In this document: positions 15,830-24,128 of the stretch, one piece after another | Numbering within the stretch: the first letter of the stretch is position 1 | Layout of the letters: each line of letters starts with the position of its first letter | DNA from: CAMLDH01 sp966250375 | GTDB lineage: Bacteria > Pseudomonadota > Gammaproteobacteria > Burkholderiales > Burkholderiaceae_D | Assembly (NCBI GenBank): GCA_966250375.1 | Contig: CBINHE010000014.1 | Span: 1-60,859 of the forward strand | Direction: 5' to 3' | Length of the DNA stretch: 60,859 bases | Made by a program: the position numbers and the translations under genes | The notes under the pieces: generated by a model | What the model was told of the DNA's origin: nothing | What the model saw: the letters and a program-made list of their open reading frames with translations, nothing else | The model's database searches: none

Positions 15830-17821
15830 ATGCCGTATTCGGCAAATTGCGCGATAGGCAAAGAGATGGAAAACACGGCAACTTTTGCCGAGGCGGTTGG
15901 CGGCGTGACGGCGTATCTGGAAGTCACCAGCGCCGGCAAACCCAGGTCGTCCGTGTTCCCGCTTCATGATGAAGTGGTCATAGGCCGGGACCCGCAGGAT
16001 TCTCTGGCGTCGGACAAGTTTCTCTGTATCCCGGAACACACCGTGAGTCGACGCCACGCACGCATCAGACGTCGCGGCGACAGATACTTTGTAGAAGATC
16101 TTCACTCATTCAACGGCACGTTCGTTCAGGACGACAGGCTCAAGCCCGGTGCATGGCATCCGTTGCGGGATGGCGACGAGTTGAGAGTGGCGTCTTCCCA
16201 GCTCGTGTTTCACTCCTTGCTGGTGCCGGCCCAGGACAGCACGCCAACCATCATCGCCAAAGCAATCGATGCGACTGAGTATGCGAGGAGCATGGAACCC
16301 GCCTCTGATGCGTCTCGGGCAGATATGCGGGGGACCGTTCAGAAACTTCATGCGATGGCGCAAGTCAGTATCGCGCTTGGCGCCGTGACCGATCGCGCTA
16401 CCTTGAGCGAGAAGATAATGAATTTTATCTTCGAGCTGTTTCCTTTGGCCGAGCGTGCTTTCATTCTCTTGAGAAAAACGGAAGGCGAGGCCCCGACGCC
16501 GGTTGCCGCACGCCGGCGCGACGGCACGATCGAAGACCCGGGGCGCGTGAGAATATCGCGCACGATTGTAGACGAAGTGATTGACAAGAAGCGCTCGATA
16601 CTCTCGGTCGATACTTTGTCGGACCGTCATTTCGGTTCACAGGAATCCATCGTTGCCCAAGCCATTCGCAGTGTCATGTGCGTACCGTTACTGCTGGAAG
16701 GCGAGTGCCTAGGGCTGATTCAGGTGGACACGTCGTCGGATCCTTATGCGTTCAAGGAACAGGACCTTGAGATGCTGACCGGCGTGTGCGCGGAAACCGC
16801 CGTTGCCTTGAAAAACTTTCAGCTTTATTCGGATATCGAGCGATTGCTGGAAGGATTCGTTTGCGCGTCGGTCCAGGCGATCGAGGAGCGGGATCCGGTG
16901 ACTGCCGGACATTCGTTCCGCGTTGCGGGTTACGCCGAGCATCTGGCAAAGGCGGTGGACCGGTCGAGCGCTCCTGAGTTGCGGCACCTTGTGTTTACGA
17001 AAGAGCAGTTGCGCGAGATTCGATATGCGGCACTGCTGCACGACTTCGGCAAAGTGGGAGTGAGGGAGCACGTGCTTCGCAAGGAGAAAAAACTCCATCA
17101 TGCCGACATGCGCTTGCTGGAGCACCGGTTCAAGTATGCGCGGGCGTGCATGGAGCGGCAAGCGTATCGGCATCTGGTTGAATCGCACTTGCATCTCGAG
17201 TTGAGCATGACGGCATTCACGGAAGAGAAGGCGAAGATCGATGAGAGCCTAGGCAAGGAATTCGAGCGGCTGGACAAGTTTCTCGGGACCATTCGACGCG
17301 CGAACGAGCCTGCAATTTCACATACCGAGGGCTTGCCTGATCTGAGGGATATTCTGGATTGCACGTATCAGGAGTTGGACGATCTCGCAGTGCCGTTGCT
17401 GGACGAAAGCGAATTCCTGGCCTTGAGCGTTTGCAAAGGTTGTCTGACGCCGGAAGAGCGCCGGCAGATCGAGGCGCACGTGGTGGATTCCTATTCGTTT
17501 TTGATCTTGATTCCGTGGACGCGGGATCTTGCGGGCGTTCCGAACATCGCGCACGGCCATCACGAAAAACTGGATGGTTCGGGTTATCCGATGGGTTTGC
17601 GCGGCGGCCAGATCAGCATTCAAACGCGGATGCTGACCATTTGCGACATCTACGATGCGCTCACTGCGGGCGACCGTCCGTACAAGAAGGCGGTGCCGGT
17701 GGAGCAGGCGCTGGAGTTGATGGCGGCGGAATGCGAGGCGGGGCGGCTCGATGCCAGATTGTTCAAGGTGTTTGTTGATTCGAAGGCTTGGTCTTCTACT
17801 GAGTGCGTGCTCAATGGGTGA
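15830..17821 (+). CDS. FHA-GAF-HD-GYP cyclic-di-GMP phosphodiesterase
   Basis: A 663-residue cytoplasmic signalling protein. An N-terminal FHA domain (about 40-125; VIGRD, SRRHARI, SFNGTFV) should bind phospho-threonine. A GAF domain follows (about 170-320; RSVMCVPLLLEGECLGLIQVD). The C-terminal HD-GYP domain has LLHDFGKVG (HD pair) and HHEKLDGSGYPMGLRGG (HHExxDGxGYP), the signature of c-di-GMP hydrolases. About 130 residues between the HD and GYP parts are longer than usual. The start could be 15830 or the internal ATG at 15866. The FHA domain makes it a likely partner of the kinase at 1.6 kb, linking phosphorylation to c-di-GMP turnover. Confidence 0.88.
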   Translation: MPYSANCAIGKEMENTATFAEAVGGVTAYLEVTSAGKPRSSVFPLHDEVVIGRDPQDSLASDKFLCIPEHTVSRRHARIRRRGDRYFVEDLHSFNGTFVQDDRLKPGAWHPLRDGDELRVASSQLVFHSLLVPAQDSTPTIIAKAIDATEYARSMEPASDASRADMRGTVQKLHAMAQVSIALGAVTDRATLSEKIMNFIFELFPLAERAFILLRKTEGEAPTPVAARRRDGTIEDPGRVRISRTIVDEVIDKKRSILSVDTLSDRHFGSQESIVAQAIRSVMCVPLLLEGECLGLIQVDTSSDPYAFKEQDLEMLTGVCAETAVALKNFQLYSDIERLLEGFVCASVQAIEERDPVTAGHSFRVAGYAEHLAKAVDRSSAPELRHLVFTKEQLREIRYAALLHDFGKVGVREHVLRKEKKLHHADMRLLEHRFKYARACMERQAYRHLVESHLHLELSMTAFTEEKAKIDESLGKEFERLDKFLGTIRRANEPAISHTEGLPDLRDILDCTYQELDDLAVPLLDESEFLALSVCKGCLTPEERRQIEAHVVDSYSFLILIPWTRDLAGVPNIAHGHHEKLDGSGYPMGLRGGQISIQTRMLTICDIYDALTAGDRPYKKAVPVEQALELMAAECEAGRLDARLFKVFVDSKAWSSTECVLNG

Positions 17822-17875
17822 CGCTTATTATTTTGCGGACGTGCTTTTCTCCTCTCGCCCGCAGGCGGGCTAATC

Positions 17876-18100
17876 TATGCACACAAGTTTGCAATACTTT
17901 GTATTGGTCGCGGGCGGGTTCTTGGGTTCAATTTGTCTATTCATTTTCCCCGTCATTCCCGCTAAGGCGGGAATCCATATGGCGTTTGCTCGATTTGCCG
18001 GCCAATGGATTCCCGCCTTCGCGGGAATGACGGGTAACTTTTTGAGAAAATTTACCCCAAACACCCGCATGCGAAAACATGTTGCAAACTTGTGTGCATA
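17876..18100. mobile_element. MITE-like long inverted-repeat element
   Basis: Perfect 19-base terminal inverted repeats (TATGCACACAAGTTTGCAA at 17876-17894 and its complement at 18082-18100) enclose an inner inverted repeat (17949-17978 with 18005-18034, core TCATTCCCGC/GCGGGAATGA). The whole 225 bases can fold into one long imperfect hairpin. It encodes no protein and sits right before the TolC-type gene, where it extends that gene's reading frame artificially. Confidence 0.8.
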
Positions 18101-18143
18101 CAAAAGCGCCTGCGAATGTAAGCGCCATAGCCCACATTTACTC

Positions 18144-19529
18144 GTGAAGCGCCTCCTTTTCCCCAGTCTCTACGCCGCGTTTCTTTGCAGTTGCGCCGAT
18201 GTCAGCATGCCCGCCTACCAACGTCCCGATGCCCCTGTCAAAGCGTCGTGGTCGAAAGCTGCCGCCGTATCGGCGTCCGATACGATCACGCCGGAATGGT
18301 GGAAAGAATTCCGGGACCCTTATCTGGACACGCTGGTGAACAAGGCGATCGCGGGAAACTTTGACGTCAAAATCCTGGCGGCACGCATCAAGGTCGCCGC
18401 CGCTGAAATCGGCGAAGCGCGAGCGGGAGCGCTGCCGACCATCGATGCCGGCGCTGGTGCAAGCTTTGAAAAAAGCACGGGACAGCCGCTCTCAAAACAA
18501 TTCAATTTTGGTACCCAGGTCAATTGGGACATTGACGTGTGGGGCAAGGTTGAAAAGGGCGTTCAGGCACAGACCGCCGAGTACCGCGCTTCCGAGGCGG
18601 ACTGGCGGGCTGGATATTTGACACTCGTGTCCGATGTGTCGACCACGTATTTCCAGATTCTTCAATTTGACGAGCAAATCGATCATCAACAACGCACGCT
18701 GGACAAGAGCAAACAGATATTGGCAACGTTTGAAGCCATGTACCAGAATGGTTTGATCCCCAACACGCAGGTGCTGCAACAACGCGCCGAGATCAATCGA
18801 CTGACGAATGATTTGCTGGAACTGGGCAGGGCACGCGATCTGGCGGGCAATGCGCTGGCCACGTTGCTTGGCGTCCCTGCGGGGGAATTCAAGGTTCCAG
18901 CCGCGCATCTGCAGGAAAAAGTCCAGTTGCCGACGGTCCCTGCCGGCCTGCCGTCTCAACTGCTTGAACGCAGGCCCGATATTGTCGCGGCAGAGTATCG
19001 CGTCCTTGAGGCCTACAATCTGACAGGGCAGGCCAAGCTTGCGCAATTGCCTTCCATCGGTTTGACCGGACGAGGCGGAACGTCCAGTTTTGCACTCGGC
19101 GATTTGCTGAAATCCTTCACATTCGGTTTTCTGCCCAGCATCAACATTCCGCTACTGGACCCGAGCGTCAAGGCGCGCGTAAAAACAAGCGAGGCACAAA
19201 TCCAGGTTGCCGAACAACAGTATCGGAAGACAGTCATCGGCGCTTTTGAAGAAGTGGAAAACGCACTCGTGAATCTCGATGCCCATAAAAAGCAGAGGGC
19301 GGAATTACAGCAACAGATCGATCACTTGAACGTGGTTGCCGCTCAAATCGAGGCGCAGCTCAAGGAGGGCCTGGTGTCCCAGTTGCAGGTGTTCGAGACG
19401 GAACGCTCGCTATTGGCGGCGCAACTTGCCTTGCTGGCGAATCACCAGCAAATACTGTCGGATACGGTAACGCTCTACAAGGCACTGGGTGGCGGCTGGC
19501 CAACCGTTGTAGTCGGGAGCACGGACTAA
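18144..19529 (+). CDS. TolC/NodT-family outer-membrane efflux lipoprotein
   Basis: Outer-membrane factor of a tripartite exporter, about 461 residues. The frame is open from 17877, but everything before codon 90 is encoded by a MITE-like element, so I choose GTG 18144. That start gives a lipoprotein signal peptide (MKRLLFPSLYAAFLCSCADVS; lipid-modified Cys within LCSC). The mature protein has the NodT opening (WWKEFRDPYLDTLVNKAI), two OEP repeats and the usual LLERRPDIVAAEYRVLEAYN and AQIQVAEQQYRKTVIGAFEEVENAL segments. Its stop abuts the ATG of the next gene (TAAATG). It should pair with the HlyD-type adaptor at 22.5 kb. No strong ribosome site is visible before the GTG. Confidence 0.85.
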   Translation: MKRLLFPSLYAAFLCSCADVSMPAYQRPDAPVKASWSKAAAVSASDTITPEWWKEFRDPYLDTLVNKAIAGNFDVKILAARIKVAAAEIGEARAGALPTIDAGAGASFEKSTGQPLSKQFNFGTQVNWDIDVWGKVEKGVQAQTAEYRASEADWRAGYLTLVSDVSTTYFQILQFDEQIDHQQRTLDKSKQILATFEAMYQNGLIPNTQVLQQRAEINRLTNDLLELGRARDLAGNALATLLGVPAGEFKVPAAHLQEKVQLPTVPAGLPSQLLERRPDIVAAEYRVLEAYNLTGQAKLAQLPSIGLTGRGGTSSFALGDLLKSFTFGFLPSINIPLLDPSVKARVKTSEAQIQVAEQQYRKTVIGAFEEVENALVNLDAHKKQRAELQQQIDHLNVVAAQIEAQLKEGLVSQLQVFETERSLLAAQLALLANHQQILSDTVTLYKALGGGWPTVVVGSTD

Positions 19530-22040
19530 ATGGATGTCAATCGAAGCATCGCCACCGAGGCAGCAACGATTGCCGAGATGCACACGACTGCAGATAATGA
19601 ATTCGATATCGTGCTCAAGCCCATCTCCCACCCGGAGCTGGACGATATCCGCATCGATGAGAACCTGTTTGCGATCGGACGGACTGAAGCGCCGTTTGCT
19701 TCTTATGCGCACGATGTCGTCGCTGGGCTGTCGCGCCGGCACGCCCGCATCTTCTGCGAGAACGGTGCAGCCTACATTGCGGATCTGGACAGCAAGAATG
19801 GAACAACGCATAACGGCGTCCCCGTGCGGCAGAAGCCCGAAAGCTTGCATCACGGCGACGAAATCTGTTTCGGCGGGGCGCTGTCGTATCAGGTGCAGTT
19901 GCGTGCGCGCGCGAACACGACGGCACGTACGGCGAAATTGCTTGGCTTGACGCTGATGCCCGAGCACGGCGACTTGGGGATTCACCCGATTGCCATCACG
20001 CAGTTCCCATTCCTGGTTAGCAAGACGGACGAACTATTTTCGCGTTACAAGGACGTGTACCCGCATCAGGTGAACTACCTCTCACGGCGCCATGCGCACA
20101 TTTTCCTGAAGGGAGGAAAACCTTTCATCGAGGATCTCGGCAGCACGAACGGAACTTTCGTTGCGGCCAAACGCTTGGACGAGCACGCCGTTCCGTTGCA
20201 GGATGGAGAGATGCTTGCATTCGGCGGAAATCATTTTGCCTATAAGGTGAGTTTCCAGAAAGAGAAAGGCCCCGAAATCGATGCGACCATGACGAAGCTG
20301 GCGTCAATCGCACCGAGCGCTGCGGAAGAGCCATCCAATGCGGACAAGACGACGTTTGTGGCGGCGGCGGATTCGTTTCTTGACATCTTCTGCGTGGACC
20401 ATGCGCAACAACAGGATGATGAGATCAATAACGAAGCGTTGCCACAGGTAGCAGACGCAAAAAAAGCGCCTGAAAAGCGTCGGGCACGGCGCAGATATGC
20501 GATTTTTCTATCCGAACTGGCACAGGCTTTTGCCGGAAGCGACCGGATGGACATGAAGCGCGCACTCCGATGGGGGATGTCGGCGGCGGCACTGCTGGGA
20601 ATATTGGCGAGCGGGCTCTATCTGAAGGGCGCGCCGGAGCGGGAATTGAAAGATATGCTGGCAAGCGGCGAATATGCGCGCGCGGCGGCGCTCGCCACCC
20701 AGCGCTTGGAGCGCGACCCGGACAATGCAGAACTCAAGGCGCTGGGCACCGAAGCGCTGCTCAAGGCGAACGTGCCGCAGTGGCTGGCCATGTTGAAAGC
20801 GCGCGACTACGACCGCGCGAGCGCGGCACTGGCCAACTTGAAAGAGCGCAGCCGTCACAATGCCGACCTGCTGCCGTTGATAAGCGAACTCGAATGGATC
20901 GCCAGTCTCGAAAAATTCGTGATGGGCAGGGGCGGGATGGAGGCGCCGATTCGCATCTACGCTGATGAGGAAAAGATAAAGCCTCTGCTGCGGAAATGGG
21001 AGGAAGACACCGGCGGACACCAAAGGGCGCTCGACAGAATTTCATCCATCGTTCCGGCGTTCAAGGACCCTTACGCCGAAGCGCTCAGCCACTTGCGCAA
21101 GCTGCAAAGCGATGAAGCGGTGTACCTGGCGGCGATCGAACGCTTGAAAACAGCCATCGGCACAGAATTGAACCGTGATCGCCCTGAGGCGCTGGAAGCC
21201 ATATTGAAGGCGTATGCGGAGAAATATCCGCGCATCGGCGGATTGGACAGCGTGCGCCAGGACTTGCGCCAGTACACCGAAATCGACAACGCAGCGCGCG
21301 CCCAAAACCTGGGACAGCTCATCGCCCTTTTGGCCAATGCCCGGTTTTCGACACCGCCTTTTCAGGCCAAGTTTCGTGCGCTGACATCCAGTAACCGATT
21401 TCCTCCGGCGCAGATCGTGCAACAGTATCAGGCCGTCTCCAAAGCGTGGCGGGCGGGGGATACGGCAGCGGCTTTCGCCGGTCTGGAAAAGATGGCCGCC
21501 GGTCCATGGGCGGATGCAGCGTCAAAGCAGTTGGCGCGCAAGAAGGCGATCGCCGAGCAGTTCACGATGCTGCAAAAAACGCGCGGCGCAACGGGATACG
21601 ATGAGCGTCTTCTATCGTTTTACGGATCGCTTGATCCTAACGAAGACGTCTACTTCATACGTGCTGTCGAGGCGGATGTAGGTCTATACAAGGACAAGGC
21701 GCTCAGCCGGGCGCAGGCGTTGCTGAATCGAGCGCAGATGCTGTGGCGTCAATACCGGGACAACGGCGCGATTGAGGGCGGGCAGCGGCTCGATGCGGTG
21801 ATTTCGGACACCTTCCGAACACAGGCACGCTTGCTGACCGAAGCGCATGACAACGCGCAGCAAGGCATGCGGATCTACACACAGTTGAAAGCGGAAACGC
21901 CTGCGGATTGGCGCAAGCTTCAGGATGAGATCAATGCGGAAACGGAACTGCAACGAAAGTCGTTGCTGGAATTGCGCGATGTGCTGGGGCCTGGGTTGTT
22001 GAAGGCGAAGCTGGGGTTGCTGGGAGGGCAGGGGAAATAA
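19530..22040 (+). CDS. Double-FHA transmembrane protein
   Basis: An 836-residue protein with two N-terminal FHA domains (about 30-120, SRRHARIF and SKNGTTHNG; about 150-240, LSRRHAHIFL and GSTNGTFV), a disordered linker, one membrane helix (about 350-370, ALRWGMSAAALLGILASGLYL) and a ~460-residue helical C-terminal part that looks like TPR or related solenoid repeats (SGEYARAAALATQRLERDP). The FHA part should face the cytoplasm, the solenoid the periplasm. The gene follows the outer-membrane factor with no gap, so the two are co-expressed. A phospho-dependent scaffold linking a Hanks kinase to a secretion apparatus is a reasonable inference; no characterised homologue is recognised. Confidence 0.8.
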   Translation: MDVNRSIATEAATIAEMHTTADNEFDIVLKPISHPELDDIRIDENLFAIGRTEAPFASYAHDVVAGLSRRHARIFCENGAAYIADLDSKNGTTHNGVPVRQKPESLHHGDEICFGGALSYQVQLRARANTTARTAKLLGLTLMPEHGDLGIHPIAITQFPFLVSKTDELFSRYKDVYPHQVNYLSRRHAHIFLKGGKPFIEDLGSTNGTFVAAKRLDEHAVPLQDGEMLAFGGNHFAYKVSFQKEKGPEIDATMTKLASIAPSAAEEPSNADKTTFVAAADSFLDIFCVDHAQQQDDEINNEALPQVADAKKAPEKRRARRRYAIFLSELAQAFAGSDRMDMKRALRWGMSAAALLGILASGLYLKGAPERELKDMLASGEYARAAALATQRLERDPDNAELKALGTEALLKANVPQWLAMLKARDYDRASAALANLKERSRHNADLLPLISELEWIASLEKFVMGRGGMEAPIRIYADEEKIKPLLRKWEEDTGGHQRALDRISSIVPAFKDPYAEALSHLRKLQSDEAVYLAAIERLKTAIGTELNRDRPEALEAILKAYAEKYPRIGGLDSVRQDLRQYTEIDNAARAQNLGQLIALLANARFSTPPFQAKFRALTSSNRFPPAQIVQQYQAVSKAWRAGDTAAAFAGLEKMAAGPWADAASKQLARKKAIAEQFTMLQKTRGATGYDERLLSFYGSLDPNEDVYFIRAVEADVGLYKDKALSRAQALLNRAQMLWRQYRDNGAIEGGQRLDAVISDTFRTQARLLTEAHDNAQQGMRIYTQLKAETPADWRKLQDEINAETELQRKSLLELRDVLGPGLLKAKLGLLGGQGK

Positions 22041-22533
22041 AAGGGAGTTCCCTTTTGTAGTGTCCGGCACATTGTTGGCCAAGCGTCTGCGTTAGAGGCT
22101 CCTTTCCCTTCAAGGGGGCGTAGCAGGGAATTCGGATCGCATGGTGTAGCAGGGGTTTCGTGGGGCATGGTGAAGCAGGGAATTCGGATCGCATGCGATC
22201 CGCCTGAGTAACGGTATTGCCTTGCAAGGCAATACTCCTTTCCCACGCCTGCGCAACGGTGTCGCCTTGCAAGGCGACACTCCTTTGATCCGCCTGCGGA
22301 GCGGATTGCGCTTGTAAGCGCAATCCTCTTGGTTGGGATGGGGATGGGTTTTACGCGGCGGACTTAACCCATCCCCACCCCGGCCCTCCCCTTGAAAGGG
22401 AGGGAGAGAACGGAGATGGAGCAGGCTAAGACGCCCATTCCCACCCTAACCCCTCCTTCTACGCCGGGCGGCCTTGAAGAGGGAATGAACTATTCAACCA
22501 CAAATAACTTTCGTCATTACCCCGAGGTCATCA
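22041..22533. repeat. Cluster of covarying palindromes and dispersed repeats
   Basis: This 493-base gap carries four short hairpins in a row: 22186-22201 (arms GGATCGCA/TGCGATCC), 22214-22235 (GTATTGCC/GGCAATAC), 22259-22280 (GTGTCGCC/GGCGACAC) and 22303-22326 (GGATTGCG/CGCAATCC). The last three share a centre (CTTGCAAG or CTTGTAAG) and a preceding CGCCTGMG while the stem bases change on both sides. It also has two copies of the dispersed GAGAACGGAGATGG-type repeat (22060-22115, 22383-22435). Confidence 0.85.
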
Positions 22534-23907
22534 ATGCCAAACGACAACCGCCTGAAACCATTCACCGAAGCACTTGAAGACCACAGTGCCGAAGGCATTG
22601 CGATTCTGACCGCTGAACCCTGGCGCTTCACCCAGGCGCTTGTCATTGCAATGCTGGCATTGGTGCTGTCGGCGTTGATCTGGTCGTTTTTCGGGCACGC
22701 CGATGTGATCGTGACGGCGCAAGGCACGCTCATGCCCGAGTCGGAAGTGCGGCGTTTTTATGCGCCCATCGATGGCGAACTGGCCAATCTCTACATGGCG
22801 GAAGGCCAACCGGTATCGAAGGGAGACGTGGTTGCCAGGCTCAATGCCAGGGGTGCGATCGAGGCCGCCACCAATGCCCTCGACGCTCAGTTGAAGCTTG
22901 ATGCCGCCGAACGCGAATGGCGAGAGTTCCCGGAAAAAAGATCGCTGATGGAGCGCAGGGCGGCCGCGTTGAAACAGGCATTGGAAGTGGAAGAGCATCA
23001 GCACGAAAAGCGCATCGCGGAAGGGACGTCCAAGCTGGGAGAAGGGCAGAGGGCGCAACTGCAGGAAGCGCGCACCATGCTGGATGACGCGCGCCGCACT
23101 CGCGACGCAGCAAAAGAGGAGGCCGACAAGTACGCGCGGCTATTCGCGCTGCCCGGTGGCGGCGGCGTATCGCAGCTTCAGGTTGAAAGCAAGAAGAACG
23201 CGTTGCTGGCGGCTGAAAACGCCATTCGCGTGGCGCAATCAAGATTGGGCGAACTGAGCGCTCGGCAAAGCCTGGAATCCGGGCAGGCCAAGGCGCAACT
23301 GGAAACCAGCGGTCAGGGACTTGCCAGCCTGCGGCTGCAGTATGAGGCGGCCACGCGGGAAGTCGCCAACGCGGAAGACAAGCTGCGGCTGCAAGTACAG
23401 ACGGCGCGCCTGGTGGCCGACGCCGCAGCCAGAATCAAGTTTGAAAACATCGATAAGGACAACTTCCTCCTCATCGTCGCGCCGGTCGATGGCGTCATCA
23501 CGGACGTCATCTCCACGCAGCCGGGTGACAAAATTCAGGCCAATACACCGCTGGGTGGAATTGCGCCGAAAAATGCGCGTCCTGTTTTGAAGATCGAGAT
23601 TGACGAGCAAGATCGCGCCTTCCTGCGGGAAGGCTTGCCGGTCAAACTGAAATTCAATGCGTTTCCCTATCAGCGGTATGGCCTCATCAATGGCACGCTG
23701 GAATACATTTCACCTGCCACAAAACCGGCGCCGCAAACCAGGAAGCCGGTGTACGAAGGGCGCGTAAAACCCGAACGGGATCATTACCTGGTTGGCGAGA
23801 CCAGGTACCCATTGCGATACGGGATGACGGCAACGGCGGAACTGGTTGTCCGCGAGCGCCGCCTGATCGATCTGGCGCTCGATCCGTTCCGGCAGATGGG
23901 TGGGTGA
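22534..23907 (+). CDS. HlyD-family membrane fusion protein
   Basis: A 457-residue periplasmic adaptor of a type I or peptide exporter. A short cytoplasmic N-terminus leads to one membrane helix (about 32-52, ALVIAMLALVLSALIWSFF). The split biotinyl-lipoyl domain follows (PIDGELANLYMAEGQPVSKGDVVARL and VDGVITDVISTQPGDKIQ), with a long coiled coil between (about 115-290) and the HlyD_3 beta-barrel domain (VKLKFNAFPYQRYGLINGTLEYISP) at the end. The C-terminus (RERRLIDLALDPFRQ) is typical of adaptors that pair with peptidase-bearing ABC transporters for double-glycine peptides. No such ABC gene is present next to it, which is unusual. Confidence 0.88.
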   Translation: MPNDNRLKPFTEALEDHSAEGIAILTAEPWRFTQALVIAMLALVLSALIWSFFGHADVIVTAQGTLMPESEVRRFYAPIDGELANLYMAEGQPVSKGDVVARLNARGAIEAATNALDAQLKLDAAEREWREFPEKRSLMERRAAALKQALEVEEHQHEKRIAEGTSKLGEGQRAQLQEARTMLDDARRTRDAAKEEADKYARLFALPGGGGVSQLQVESKKNALLAAENAIRVAQSRLGELSARQSLESGQAKAQLETSGQGLASLRLQYEAATREVANAEDKLRLQVQTARLVADAAARIKFENIDKDNFLLIVAPVDGVITDVISTQPGDKIQANTPLGGIAPKNARPVLKIEIDEQDRAFLREGLPVKLKFNAFPYQRYGLINGTLEYISPATKPAPQTRKPVYEGRVKPERDHYLVGETRYPLRYGMTATAELVVRERRLIDLALDPFRQMGG

Positions 23908-24128
23908 TTCCAATGGTTGAAAAGTATTGATGCAGAGAGTAATAGTTTTTGCGTAGAGCATACAAAGAGTAATAATTTTGGCGTAGAATAAATTCTTAAA
24001 GGAAATATATTGCAATATTTGCAAGTGTGCTTCTAGAGAACTTTCGTTTAATTAACCACTTATGCCTCGCGCGGTAGTCGCGGTAACACGTTAATAGTTT
24101 TTATGCGATCGACAAAAAGGAAAAAAGA
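23908..24128. repeat. Short direct repeat upstream of the chemoreceptor
   Basis: The AT-rich gap has two imperfect copies, 30 bases apart, of AGAGTAATARTTTTKGCGTAGA (starting at 23936 and 23966). They could be a regulator site for the chemoreceptor gene or a simple duplication. No other feature was seen. Confidence 0.45.

Noticed and set aside
17877..18143. N-terminal extension of the outer-membrane factor
   Set aside because: Encoded entirely by a MITE-like inverted repeat; a lipoprotein signal peptide begins at GTG 18144.
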